From positions 1,535,501 through 1,599,500 of the forward strand of contig NZ_OZ038525.1 in assembly GCF_964036645.1 (NCBI RefSeq): a stretch of DNA of 64,000 nucleotides, read 5' to 3'. The position numbers and the translations under genes are program-made. Of this stretch, positions 1 through 10,402 are shown piece by piece. Below the pieces are notes generated by a model. The model did no database searches. It saw only the letters and a list, made by a program, of their open reading frames with translations, and had not been told where the DNA came from. Origin of the DNA: Tenacibaculum sp. 190524A02b. Lineage in GTDB: Bacteria > Bacteroidota > Bacteroidia > Flavobacteriales > Flavobacteriaceae. The first letter of the stretch is position 1; each line of letters opens with the position of its first letter.

Positions 1-315
1 AGCACATGGGGCTGTTTTTAGTACATGATAATCATCTTCATCAATACGTAAGTATTGCGCTACAAAATCAGCTACCTTCATTTTTAAATGTTTAGCTATA
101 CGCTCAATATCTTTATAAGTAAACATTGGACTAGTAGTTTTACAGCAATTACCACAAGTTAAGCAATCTGTACGTTCAAACTCTTCTTCATGTATTTCTT
201 GCATTAATAAATCCAAACGCTTTGGCGTTCTTTTTTTTAACTTTTGAAAATACTTTTTGTTTTCTTGTAAAGCTTCCTTTGCTAATTTGGGAAGGTTCTG
301 TAAATCTTTATCCAT
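1..315 (-). CDS. YkgJ-family cysteine cluster protein (partial, 3' end outside window)
   Basis: The reading frame starts at the ATG at 315 and runs off the left edge, so only the first 105 residues are visible. A short lysine-rich helical N-terminus is followed by a C-x2-C-x2-C-C cluster at residues 51-58 (CLTCGNCC), the signature of the YkgJ/Fe-S or zinc cluster family (Pfam CxxCxxCC). These are small cytoplasmic proteins thought to bind iron or zinc; their substrate is generally unknown. A promoter-like TACTTTTG sits 4 nt before the ATG. The next gene is divergent. Confidence 0.75.
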   Translation of the reverse strand, partial: MDKDLQNLPKLAKEALQENKKYFQKLKKRTPKRLDLLMQEIHEEEFERTDCLTCGNCCKTTSPMFTYKDIERIAKHLKMKVADFVAQYLRIDEDDYHVLKTAPCA

Positions 316-319
316 GCTG

Positions 320-327
320 CAAAAGTA
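320..327 (-). promoter_or_regulatory. -7 promoter element TACTTTTG before the YkgJ-type gene
   Basis: On the minus strand TACTTTTG matches the Bacteroidota -7 consensus TAnnTTTG exactly and is separated from the ATG by only CAGC. Transcription would then begin at or next to the start codon, giving a leaderless mRNA. No clear -33 TTTG is visible upstream. Confidence 0.5.
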
Positions 328-515
328 CTATAATTACCATGATTATAATTATTTTCTGAATTTTGATTTTTCTATTTAATTATATAAATGCTGTTTTTTA
401 ACAATATTGATTCTAAATTATTTAACTCTTTTTTTTAACAAAACTTTATTTAATTATAATTTTTTAAATTTAACAGCGTTTTGAATGCGTAAATTTAATT
501 TAAACCTTATCCCTT

Positions 516-953
516 ATGAGAAAATTATTCCTATTAGCAACATTATTAATTTCATTCGCTTCTTACTCACAAATAGAATTCATAGAAACTACAAGAACAG
601 AAGTAGTTAGCCATGTAGAGTTTGTTTATTTAGAGAAAGTTGGAGAAGATTCATACAATTTTTACTACAAAAACATTAATGACCCTATAAACGAGTACGT
701 ACATTTTACTTTTAAAAATTTGAATAATGATTTTGATGCTTTACATCAAATTTTCTTAAGAGGTTTTGAGGAAAAACCAAGAGAAGCTTATAAAATCAAA
801 GCCAATGGTGATGTAGTTTGGTTAAAGTATGAAAGACAAAGTGATGGAGAAATAAAAGTACAAATTAAACAATATGTTAGTAGAGATCCTGACGTAGTAA
901 CGCTTTCTAAGTTTATTAGCCTAGATGAAATTAACAAGTTATTCAATAAATAA
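516..953 (+). CDS. Small secreted protein of unknown function
   Basis: I do not recognise a family in this 145-residue protein. Residues 1-19 form a clear Sec signal peptide (charged start, LLATLLISFASYSQ, cleavage after SYS or SYSQ). The rest is soluble, mixed alpha/beta and rich in charged and aromatic residues, with no lipobox cysteine and no T9SS sorting domain, so it is probably periplasmic. It is preceded by an AT-rich 200-bp gap shared with the divergent YkgJ-type gene and followed directly by a strong terminator, so it is likely monocistronic. Confidence 0.7.
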   Translation: MRKLFLLATLLISFASYSQIEFIETTRTEVVSHVEFVYLEKVGEDSYNFYYKNINDPINEYVHFTFKNLNNDFDALHQIFLRGFEEKPREAYKIKANGDVVWLKYERQSDGEIKVQIKQYVSRDPDVVTLSKFISLDEINKLFNK

Positions 954-974
954 AACTTGTTTTCATAAATTAGC

Positions 975-1010
975 AAAGCCTTTTAATATGCATATTAAAA
1001 GGCTTTTTTT
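975..1010 (+). terminator. Rho-independent terminator after the small secreted protein
   Basis: Positions 975-1006 are a perfect 32-bp palindrome (left arm aaagccttttaatatg) followed by more T. In RNA a few central pairs would open to form the loop. It works in either direction and lies only 12 bp before the next start codon. Confidence 0.85.
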
Positions 1011-1022
1011 ATAATTGCTTTT

Positions 1023-1454
1023 ATGAAAAACACTAAAAATATTACTTTTTTATCCTATTTTTTTAAAACTTTATGGTGTGTAACTGTATTGCTAACTATC
1101 TATCTTTTTGGTTGGATTACTTTATTATTTTTTTCTATTAATAGTTTAATTTCTAAAAATTATACTTTTTGGAATTTTATTCTCCCTAATATTACTACCA
1201 TAGTATTAGTCTTTTTTTACAGTAAAGAACTTCTTTTAGGAAACCAACAATCATCAAAGTCTAAAAACTACAGGTCTCTTTTATTATACTTTGTTATTAT
1301 TTCATTACTTATCTATATACAGTTTCCCTTAGCTCTAGAATTATTAAACCTTTTTAACTCTAGTTACTACGATTGGGTAATAATTCTCCCATTAATAATT
1401 ATACTTACCCGCTATTTTGGCATACTTTTAAATAGAATTCAACAGCTTTACTAG
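1023..1454 (+). CDS. Small integral membrane protein of unknown function
   Basis: This 143-residue protein is strongly hydrophobic. Four membrane segments are visible at about residues 14-38, 48-66, 85-104 and 117-135, with a short polar loop (GNQQSSKSKNYRS) between the second and third. No catalytic or binding motif and no family is recognised. The start lies only 12-17 bp after a terminator hairpin, so its promoter must overlap that hairpin or transcription must read through. High Phe, Ile and Leu content alone could favour a chance open frame, but the ordered transmembrane pattern supports a real gene. Confidence 0.6.
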   Translation: MKNTKNITFLSYFFKTLWCVTVLLTIYLFGWITLLFFSINSLISKNYTFWNFILPNITTIVLVFFYSKELLLGNQQSSKSKNYRSLLLYFVIISLLIYIQFPLALELLNLFNSSYYDWVIILPLIIILTRYFGILLNRIQQLY

Positions 1455-1558
1455 TACTCTTTTATTTTTTTATAAATAACTATCTTACTCAACAAACTGG
1501 TATTGTTACAAAATAAACTGATAAGTACAACGTTAAGCAGGTATTCGTTTCCCCTTAA

Positions 1559-4500
1559 ATGAACTATAACATGTTATCAAAAAAGCGTATTTTCTTTGCT
1601 TTAACCTCTATGCTTTGCTTAGCTGTTAATGCCCAAGAAACACAAAAAGCTCAAGTATGTTTATCTCCGGACAAAGCTTATGTTCGTAGTTTAGCTTTTG
1701 AAAAAAAAACAACTAACAAAAACAAGGCAAATGCATTACCTCCTACCAACACTAGGGCTTATACACAAAGTATCCATAATGCTATAGCTAGATGGGATAC
1801 AGGATCTTATTATCGCTTTTCAATAGGAACCGCCGCTGGCCTTAATGATATTAGTAGAGGAAATTTACTTAGAAACAGTGACAAACACACTCGTGGTCAT
1901 AGTTATGAAGAGTTAAGAAAAACAGCTTTAGCACAAGGAAATACTTTTAGTATTGGAGATACTTTTTATTTTTCTTTATATGAAACTAGCAGCGACACTA
2001 CTCCATCATGGGTCTCTCCTGCTTTAAAATTTGAAGTAGAAACTTTAGGAGCTGCTACCAACAACTTAACTGTTAATATTGAAACTAACTATGGTGTAAA
2101 TGGATTAGGGGGATTTACTACAGCTCAACGAGATAAAATGAAAGCCTTTTATGATTTAGTAAATCCAATTGTAAAAGAAGTATACGGACCACCAGCGAGA
2201 AATCATGAAGTACAAATTTTAAATGATGGAAATGCAGTAGGTACTAATACTTTTTACAATGGCCCTAACCAAATTAGTACAACTTATAAACTAAATAGAG
2301 ACGGTGACTTAGACCAACCAAGATTAATGATCCATGAGTTAGTACACGCTTATAGAGATAATGTTGTATTAAGTAGTAATGAAGAATGGCATTATTTACC
2401 TGTACTAAGTGGATTTGAAGAAGGAATGGCAGAAGCTGTTGCTTTAATTGTAATGAATCTTTTCATAGATCGATACCCAAACTTTTTTAGCGGTGATGAA
2501 TTCAAGGTATATTGGGGTCATTCTAGAGGTATGCCTTTTGATTGGGATTATGATTTTCAAAATCATGAGCAACTAACTACAACTGACTTTTTTTCAAGTG
2601 ATATTGGAACAGGCGCTCATTGGGAACGCTATGGTACTTCACAAGCTGCTATGCAAAAAATGTATATTGAAGATAAAGAAGTCTTCAAAAAGTTTAACGC
2701 AGAATACTACAGAAGATTAACAACTAGTCCTAACTTAATTCCAAATAGAGATTTTATTATAAGTATTTTTAAGAAAATTTTACCCGAAGTAGAACGCACT
2801 CCCGTTGAAAAATGGATCAATGAACAAAGAATATTAGATTGTAAGGTTACTCCTGGAAATAAAGTACATATGCTTACTTTCCATTCTGTTTCACCACCTA
2901 GAATGCACGCTTTAGACAATCGTTTACACGTAATTCAAACTCAAAACTTACCATGGGGTAATGAGTGGTCTTGGGATGAAGACGACCCAACTAATCCTGA
3001 CAATTCAAAAAGATGGTATATACAAACAAATAATTTAGATGGTAATCTTAGCATTTACAATTATGATAATACAATAAATCAATCAGTAGCTATTAAAAAC
3101 GATAAAAGAAGTCGTTCTAAAGGAGTAGCTCCTTATTTAGGCCCTTACCAGGGACCAAATCTTTTAAGGTATAATGGAACTTTTACTGGAAATGATGGTA
3201 AAAATGATTGTACACAACCAGGTTGTGGTAAACGTCCAGAGGCCATAGAAAACCATAATTTTGTTTCAGCTTCTACTGATGATAGAAATCACTCAGATTT
3301 ACCTAACAACCTTCCAGACCCTAATTCTCAAATTGTAAGCGGCTTAACTGACTTAGGACTATATAAATATGACATTAGTTTTGAAGGAGGTAAATACAAA
3401 GGAACCTATTACCGTTTACATGGTCAAGATTTAGTACAAAAAGAAGGTATTATTGGAGGTATTAAATCTAAAAATGACTCACAACTAATAAAAGGAAAAC
3501 TAATTATTGAACATGAAAATTACGGAGAAGAACCAGAAGTAGCCATTAATAATGGAGCCTTTATCAGTGAACGTTCATGGACTTCTATTTTAGAAACTTC
3601 TCCTACTAGACAAGGAGGAAGAAGCGATAGAAGATACTCTACTCCAGGAAAAGTTCATGCCATATATATTAGTGAAGACTGTACGGAGCAAAAAATAGAT
3701 TTTAGAAATATAACCTATGGAGATGGACTTACTGGTAGTCAATTATTTCTATTTACAGTAGAAAACTTTGAAGATATTGTGTTTACTCCTTCAGATGATG
3801 TTTCTATTTGTAAAGACGAATCTTTTACATTAAATGTAACTAATAACTTTCCTGATATTTTAGATAATGATTCAAGAATTACATATAAATGGTTAGACCC
3901 TGATAAAAATGAAATAGCTACAACTAAACAACATGAAGTAACAAATGCTCAAAAAGAACAAGAAGGTACGTATACTCTTGAAATTAAATTTTTTGGATGT
4001 ACACTAACTTATGAGGTCAAAGTTTTGATTAATGCTGAAACCTTTACGGTTAAAACTCCTGAAAACCTAAGCATTTGCGAAAGTGAAACCATAGAATTAG
4101 AAGCTAATGAAATAGAGGACGCTACCTATACATGGATCGGTCCAAATGGTTACACTGCTAATACAAGACAAATCTCTATTCCCAATACTACTGTTACTAT
4201 GTCTGGAGATTATATTGTTACTGTGTCTGCTAAAAACTGTCAAGGTAATAATGTTACAGGGACTAGTACTACAAAAGTAACTATCTCTCCTAGTTCCTTT
4301 ATTATTAACCAAAGTCCAATAGCTATTAGTATTTGTGAAACTGAAACGCTAACATTAGACGTTGATGAAGTTACAAATGCCAATTATGAATGGACAGGTC
4401 CTAATGGATATTCTGCTAAGACAAGAGAAATTTCTATTCCTAATACAACTACTAAAATGTCTGGAGAATATATTGTTAATGTTACTGCCACTAACTGTAA

Positions 4501-5857
4501 AGGTGTGGAAGAAACTAAAACTAAAACTGCTACAGTTACTATTAATCCAAATTCCTTTAGTATTAACGAAACTCCTTTGCCTATTACTGTTTGTGAAAAT
4601 CAAACTATTGAACTGGAAATTGATGAAGTAGAAAATGCTATTTATTCTTGGATTGGTCCTAATGGATTTACAGCGAATACTAGACAAATTTCAATCCCAA
4701 ATGCCACAGCTACTATGGCTGGAGACTACACCGTTACTGTAACTGCTAAAAACTGCCAAGGAACAGATGAATCTAAAACTAGTACAATAAATGTATCCAT
4801 AAACAATGATTCTTTTAGTATAAACTCTTCTCCTACTCCTATTAGTATCTGTGAAAATGAAACATTAACTCTAGAAATAAATCAAGTACCAAATGCAACT
4901 TACTCTTGGATTGGCCCCAATGGTTTTACTGCGAATACTAGACAGATTTCAATCCCAAATACCACTGTTGATATGACTGGGGATTATACCGTTACTGTAA
5001 CTGCTAAAAACTGCCAAGGTACTGATGAATCAAAATCTAGTACTACTCAAGTTACTATAAATGCCAATAGTTTTATTATAAATGAAAATCCTAATCCTCT
5101 TAATGTTTGTGAAAAAACTTTAATTTCTCTAGAAATTGATGAAGTTACAGATGCCAAATACCATTGGATTGGCCCTAATAATTTTGAAGCAGACACTAGA
5201 ATTGTTGAAATTCCTAATGCTAGCTTAGAAATGAGTGGAGATTATACAGTTGCGGTTACCGCTATAAACTGTTTAGGTATAGAAGAAACAAAATTAAGCA
5301 CAGTAGTAGTTACTGTCAGTTTAGAAACTTTTCCTGTAAACCAAGCCCCACAACCTGTAAATGTATGCCTAGACGAAAGAATTGAATTAGAAATTGACGC
5401 TATTCCTAATGCTTCTTATTCATGGGAAGGCCCCAACAACTTTACTGCAACTACTAGAGAAGTAGCTATTCCTAATGCATCTATAGACATGACTGGTAAC
5501 TATATTATTACCACTACTATTACCAATTGTCTTAACGAAGAAGTATCTCAAACCAACAGAGTACTGGTAACAGTAACAGATTGTTCTGGAACTCCAACAA
5601 CAACTATTCCTTCATTTTTCACACCAAATCAAGATGGAATTAATGACACTTGGACGGTTGATAATAACCTTTTTTCATTCACAACCATAAACATATACAA
5701 CCGTTTTGGTAAATTAATAAAACAACTTACTCCCGAAAATAATAGTTGGGACGGTACTTACAACGGCAGAAACATGCCTTCAAACGATTATTGGTATGTT
5801 ATCAATTATGTTGATAAACCTCAAGACAAAGGACATTTTAGTTTACTGAGAAAGTAA
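1559..5857 (+). CDS. Secreted HExxH metallopeptidase-like protein with Ig/PKD-like repeats and T9SS type B sorting domain
   Basis: The product is 1432 residues. A signal peptide covers about residues 1-26; the ATG at 1571 (MLSKKR) is an equally good start. The N-terminal half contains HELVH at 259-263 and EEGMAE at 287-292, the HExxH...E layout of a gluzincin zinc metallopeptidase; substrate and exact family are unknown to me. From about residue 740 come an Ig-like domain and then about six 95-residue repeats with the recurring core Y-x-W-x-GPN. The C-terminus (PSFFTPNQDGINDTW, WDGTYNGR, DYWYVINY, GHFSLLRK) is a gliding-motility-associated type B (CHU_C) sorting domain, so the protein should be exported by the T9SS. 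Its downstream neighbour is a broken paralog. Confidence 0.85.
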   Translation: MNYNMLSKKRIFFALTSMLCLAVNAQETQKAQVCLSPDKAYVRSLAFEKKTTNKNKANALPPTNTRAYTQSIHNAIARWDTGSYYRFSIGTAAGLNDISRGNLLRNSDKHTRGHSYEELRKTALAQGNTFSIGDTFYFSLYETSSDTTPSWVSPALKFEVETLGAATNNLTVNIETNYGVNGLGGFTTAQRDKMKAFYDLVNPIVKEVYGPPARNHEVQILNDGNAVGTNTFYNGPNQISTTYKLNRDGDLDQPRLMIHELVHAYRDNVVLSSNEEWHYLPVLSGFEEGMAEAVALIVMNLFIDRYPNFFSGDEFKVYWGHSRGMPFDWDYDFQNHEQLTTTDFFSSDIGTGAHWERYGTSQAAMQKMYIEDKEVFKKFNAEYYRRLTTSPNLIPNRDFIISIFKKILPEVERTPVEKWINEQRILDCKVTPGNKVHMLTFHSVSPPRMHALDNRLHVIQTQNLPWGNEWSWDEDDPTNPDNSKRWYIQTNNLDGNLSIYNYDNTINQSVAIKNDKRSRSKGVAPYLGPYQGPNLLRYNGTFTGNDGKNDCTQPGCGKRPEAIENHNFVSASTDDRNHSDLPNNLPDPNSQIVSGLTDLGLYKYDISFEGGKYKGTYYRLHGQDLVQKEGIIGGIKSKNDSQLIKGKLIIEHENYGEEPEVAINNGAFISERSWTSILETSPTRQGGRSDRRYSTPGKVHAIYISEDCTEQKIDFRNITYGDGLTGSQLFLFTVENFEDIVFTPSDDVSICKDESFTLNVTNNFPDILDNDSRITYKWLDPDKNEIATTKQHEVTNAQKEQEGTYTLEIKFFGCTLTYEVKVLINAETFTVKTPENLSICESETIELEANEIEDATYTWIGPNGYTANTRQISIPNTTVTMSGDYIVTVSAKNCQGNNVTGTSTTKVTISPSSFIINQSPIAISICETETLTLDVDEVTNANYEWTGPNGYSAKTREISIPNTTTKMSGEYIVNVTATNCKGVEETKTKTATVTINPNSFSINETPLPITVCENQTIELEIDEVENAIYSWIGPNGFTANTRQISIPNATATMAGDYTVTVTAKNCQGTDESKTSTINVSINNDSFSINSSPTPISICENETLTLEINQVPNATYSWIGPNGFTANTRQISIPNTTVDMTGDYTVTVTAKNCQGTDESKSSTTQVTINANSFIINENPNPLNVCEKTLISLEIDEVTDAKYHWIGPNNFEADTRIVEIPNASLEMSGDYTVAVTAINCLGIEETKLSTVVVTVSLETFPVNQAPQPVNVCLDERIELEIDAIPNASYSWEGPNNFTATTREVAIPNASIDMTGNYIITTTITNCLNEEVSQTNRVLVTVTDCSGTPTTTIPSFFTPNQDGINDTWTVDNNLFSFTTINIYNRFGKLIKQLTPENNSWDGTYNGRNMPSNDYWYVINYVDKPQDKGHFSLLRK
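3745..5857 (+). repeat. 2.1-kb direct repeat, copy 1 (3' half of first metallopeptidase-like gene)
   Basis: This segment recurs at 8108-10219 with about a dozen substitutions that I can count plus one deletion, so the two copies are roughly 99% identical. It covers the Ig-like repeats and the type B sorting domain. The sequence 5' of it is clearly diverged between the two genes. Confidence 0.9.
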
Positions 5858-5890
5858 AAATCATTATCACACTCATCTGCAAAAAAAATC

Positions 5891-5926
5891 AAACTTGATT
5901 TACAAAACACATTGTAAATCAAGTTT
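5891..5926 (+). terminator. Hairpin after the first metallopeptidase-like gene
   Basis: A perfect 15-bp stem (aaacttgatttacaa / ttgtaaatcaagttt) encloses a 6-nt loop, 34 bp after the stop codon. The following tract is only moderately T-rich (gccttgtattattttt), so termination may be incomplete and the paralog downstream could receive read-through. Confidence 0.65.
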
Positions 5927-5954
5927 GCCTTGTATTATTTTTAATTTTTAAATT

Positions 5955-8900
5955 ATGAAAAACTTATTAATTATTTTTTTTGCTTTATTTACATTATTGC
6001 TTTACTCACAAAAATCAATCAATATTTGCACACAAACCAAAAACATTTACAAAGAAAAAAATAACATAAAGAGAGTACCTCTCAAATCTATATCCTTTAT
6101 AAATACTAAAGCGTATACACAAAGTATACATAACGCCATAGCTACATGGAATATTCCTGGTGCTTATCGTACCTATGCAATAGGAACAAAACCGGGAAAA
6201 GCAGATATAGAATACTATGGAGGTATTTCTTATTACCTTAGAAATACTCCAGGAGCTAGCTACCAAGAGCTAAAAAAATCTGCTCTTAAACAAGGGACTA
6301 TTTTTAACATATCTGACACTTTCTATATATCATTATGGAATGGAGAAGGTAACGATTTAATTAGCCCTGATTGGATATCTCCTCCTTTAAAGTTTGAATG
6401 GGAAAATCTTGGTTCAAAAACCAATAAACTTGAAATTAATATAGAAACAAAATTCGGTGTAGCTAATTCTACTCCGTTCACACTTGAACAACAAAACAAA
6501 ATAAAAGACTTCTTGGATAAAGTAACTCCCATTATTCTTGATGTTTATGGCCCTCCTGCTAGAAACTCATTCGTAGATATATTAAATGATGAGCATAATA
6601 ATGATAAGGGCATATACTATAAAAAAACAAATACTTTAGAAATAAAATATTCCGAATCTAAGGGTGATTTTTCAAAACCTAGATTGTTAGTCCATGAAAT
6701 TCTTCACGCATATCGAGACAATGTTATTTTAACCGCTAATAGTGAATGGAATCATGACGATACACTTAGTGGTTTTGAAGAAGGAATGGTAGAAAGTGCT
6801 GCAATTATAATCATGGATAAGTTTATTGAACATTATCCTACTTTTTTTTCTGACCTAGGATACAGAAAGTATTGGTCTTCTGTTCCAGGGATGGCCTTTG
6901 ATTGGGACTACGACTTTCAAAACCACTCACAATTAACTACAACTGACTTCTTTTCTAGTGGTAATAGTACTGGAGCAGCTTTTGAAAGATATGGTACAGC
7001 CCAAACCTGTATGCAAAAAATGTATATTGAAAACTCAAATGTTTTTAAAGATTTTAATCAAGAATACTACAATAGGTTAAATTCTAATCATGATTTAAGC
7101 CCAACTAAAGAATTAATAGTATCTATATTTGAAAAAATTCTTCCTAAAGTAGAGCAAACTCCTATAAAAAAATGGATAAATGAACAGCATATACTTGACT
7201 GTAAAGTTACACCTGGTAATAAAGTTCATTTATTTACCTATCACCCCAGTCCTGCTTCACCAAGAATTAGAACTCTGGATAATAGAATACACATATATCA
7301 AACTCAAGATTTACCAGGAGGGAATGAATGGACATGGATTGAAATGAACACTAGTGATAACACACCTAAATATAGATGGTTTAACCAAACCAATAACTTA
7401 GATGGGGTTTTAAACATTTACAACTACAAAAACACTATAAACCAATCAATTAACATAAAAAACAATAAAAAAAGATTAGCTGAAGGAAAAAAAGAAGGTA
7501 TAGGACCTTATCAAGGCTATAATCATTACACTTACAATGGTATATACACTGCTGAAGACGGAGAAAATGATTGTACACAACCTGGTTGTGGTAAGCGTCC
7601 AGACTATACCGAAACACATAGTTTTTATTCAACCTCACATAATTCAAAAATACATCAAGATATACCTACTGATTTCCCAGACCCTAGCTCACAAATTATC
7701 ACTGGATTAGAAGAATTTGGACTTTATAGATATGACATTAGTTTTGAAGAAGGTAAATTTCATGGTACTTATTATCGCCTTCATGGATTGGATTTAGTAA
7801 AAACTGATGGCATATTTGGAGGTATTAAATCTATAGATAAAACCAAACTTATAAAAGGAAAATTAATTTTCGAACATGAAAAATATGGTGAAGAAGAAGA
7901 AATAACAATCAAAAACGGTGGTTTTTTATCTAAACGAAAATGGGCTTCAGTACCAGTCACAAACCCAAACAGAAAAGGCGGAAGAAATGATACTAAAAGA
8001 ACCAAACCTGGAAGAACTAGTATTATTTATATTAGCGAAGACTGTACCGAACAAAAAATAGATTTTAGAAATGTTACATATGGAGATAATTTAACTGGCT
8101 CTCATTTATTTCTATTCACAGTAGAAAACTTTGAAGATATTGTGTTTACTCCTTCAGATGATGTTTCTATTTGTAAAGACGAATCTTTTACATTAAATGT
8201 AGCTAATAACTTTCCTGATATTTTAGATAATGATTCAAGAATTACATATAAATGGTTAGACCCTGATAAAAATGAAATAGCTACAACTAAACAACATGAA
8301 GTAACAAATGCTCAAAAAGAACAAGAAGGTACGTATACTCTTGAAATTAACTTTTTTGGATGTACACTAACTTATGAGGTCAAAGTTTTGATTAATGCTG
8401 AAACCTTTACGGTTAAAACTCCTGAAAACCTAAGCATTTGCGAAAGTGAAACCATAGAATTAGAAGCTAATGAAATAGAGGACGCCACCTATACATGGAT
8501 CGGTCCAAATGGTTACACTGCTAATACAAGACAAATCTCTATTCCCAATACTACTGTTACTATGTCTGGAGATTATATTGTTACTGTGTCTGCTAAAAAC
8601 TGTCAAGGTAATAATGTTACAGGGACTAGTACTACAAAAGTAACTATCTCTCCTAGTTCCTTTATTATTAACCAAAGTCCAATAGCTATTAGTATTTGTG
8701 AAACTAAAACGCTAACATTAGACGTTGATGAAGTTACAAATGCCAATTATGAATGGACAGGTCCTAATGGGTATTCTGCTAACACAAGAGAAATTTCTAT
8801 TCCTAATACAACTACTAAAATGTCTGGAGAATATGTTGTTAATGTTACTGCCACTAACTGTAAAGGTGTGGAAGAAACTAAAACTAAAACTGCTACAGTT

Positions 8901-10219
8901 ACTATTAATCCAAATTCCTTTAGTATTAACGAAACTCCTTTGCCTATTACTGTTTGTGAAAATCAAACTATTGAACTGGAAATTGATGAAGTAGAAAATG
9001 CTATTTATTCTTGGATTGGTCCTAATGGATTTACAGCGAATACTAGACAAATTTCAATCCCAAATGCCACAGCTACTATGGCTGGAGACTACACCGTTAC
9101 TGTAACTGCTAAAAACTGCCAAGGAACAGATGAATCTAAAACTAGTACAATAAATGTATCCATAAACAATGATTCTTTTAGTATAAACTCTTCTCCTACT
9201 CCTATTAGTATCTGTGAAAATGAAACATTAGCTCTAGAAATAAATCAAGTACCAAATGCAACTTACTCTTGGATTTGCCCAATGGTTTTACTGCGAATAC
9301 TAGACAGATTTCAATCCCAAATACCACTGTTGATATGACTGGGGATTATACCGTTACTGTAACTGCTAAAAACTGCCAAGGTACTGATGAATCAAAATCT
9401 AGTACTACTCAAGTTACTATAAATGCCAATAGTTTTATTATAAATGAAAATCCTAATCCTCTTAATGTTTGTGAAAAAACTTTAATTTCTCTAGAAATTG
9501 ATGAAGTTACAGATGCCAAATACCATTGGATTGGCCCTAATAATTTTGAAGCAGACACTAGAATTGTTGAAATTCCTAATGCTAGCTTAGAAATGAGTGG
9601 AGATTATACAGTTGCGGTTACCGCTATAAACTGTTTAGGTATAGAAGAAACAAAATTAAGCACAGTAGTAGTTACTGTCAGTTTAGAAACTTTTCCTGTA
9701 AACCAAGCCCCACAACCTGTAAATGTATGCCTCGACGAAAGAATTGAATTAGAAATTGACGCTATTCCTAATGCTTCTTATTCATGGGAAGGCCCCAACA
9801 ACTTTACTGCAACTACTAGAGAAGTAGCTATTCCTAATGCATCCATAGACATGACTGGTAACTATATTATTACCACTACTATTACCAATTGTCTTAACGA
9901 AGAAGTATCTCAAACCAACAGAGTACTGGTAACAGTAACAGATTGTTCTGGAACTCCAACAACAACTATTCCTTCATTTTTCACACCAAATCAAGATGGA
10001 ATTAATGACACTTGGACGGTTGATAATAACCTTTTTTCATTCACAACCATAAACATATACAACCGTTTTGGTAAATTAATAAAACAACTTACTCCCGAAA
10101 ATAATAGTTGGGACGGTACTTACAACGGCAGAAACATGCCTTCAAACGATTATTGGTATGTTATCAATTATGTTGATAAACCTCAAGACAAAGGACATTT
10201 TAGTTTATTAAGAAAGTAA
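5955..10219 (+). pseudogene. Frameshifted paralog of the HExxH metallopeptidase-like T9SS type B protein
   Basis: The first frame (5955-9338, 1127 codons) has a signal peptide, HEILH at residues 247-251, EEGMVE downstream and the same Ig-like repeats, then ends in an out-of-frame tail. The second frame (open from 9269 to 10219) carries the remaining repeats and the type B sorting domain. Compared with the upstream gene, the junction near 9277-9283 reads ggatttgcccaatgg instead of ggattggccccaatgg: one C is missing and one G is replaced by T. Without the deletion the protein would be about 1421 residues. As read, the product lacks its sorting domain and could not leave the cell by the T9SS. 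A sequencing or assembly error is possible because the other copy is almost identical. Confidence 0.8.
8108..10219 (+). repeat. 2.1-kb direct repeat, copy 2 (3' half of frameshifted paralog)
   Basis: Aligns with 3745-5857 at an offset of 4363 up to the frameshift and 4362 after it. The change from diverged to near-identical sequence is abrupt, just before the codons for VENFEDIVF. Confidence 0.9.
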
Positions 10220-10242
10220 ACTTAAAATTCTACCTTTATAAC

Positions 10243-10274
10243 AAAGCCTGATTACCTATTGAAAATCAGGCTTT
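10243..10274 (+). terminator. Hairpin terminator after the frameshifted paralog
   Basis: An 11-bp perfect stem (aaagcctgatt / aatcaggcttt) encloses a 10-nt loop and is followed by atttagtt, 23 bp after the stop codon. Confidence 0.75.
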
Positions 10275-10373
10275 ATTTAGTTAAACACCAACTCTTTCTT
10301 CTATATAAGTATTATTTAAAAAAAGCCTATTAAATTGTTAAAAGCTCTTTAAATATCATACAAATAAATTATG

Positions 10374-10381
10374 TAATTTTG
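10374..10381 (+). promoter_or_regulatory. -7 promoter element TAATTTTG of argS
   Basis: Exact match to the Bacteroidota TAnnTTTG consensus, 21 nt before the argS ATG. A convincing -33 TTTG is not seen at the usual spacing. Confidence 0.55.
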
Positions 10382-10402
10382 CACATTAATTTTAAGTAAC
10401 TA

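Noticed and set aside
4362..8994. Overlapping open frames at 4362-4631 and 8725-8994 inside the metallopeptidase-like genes
   Set aside because: Low-complexity alternative frame of the Ig-like repeats, duplicated only because the host segment is duplicated.
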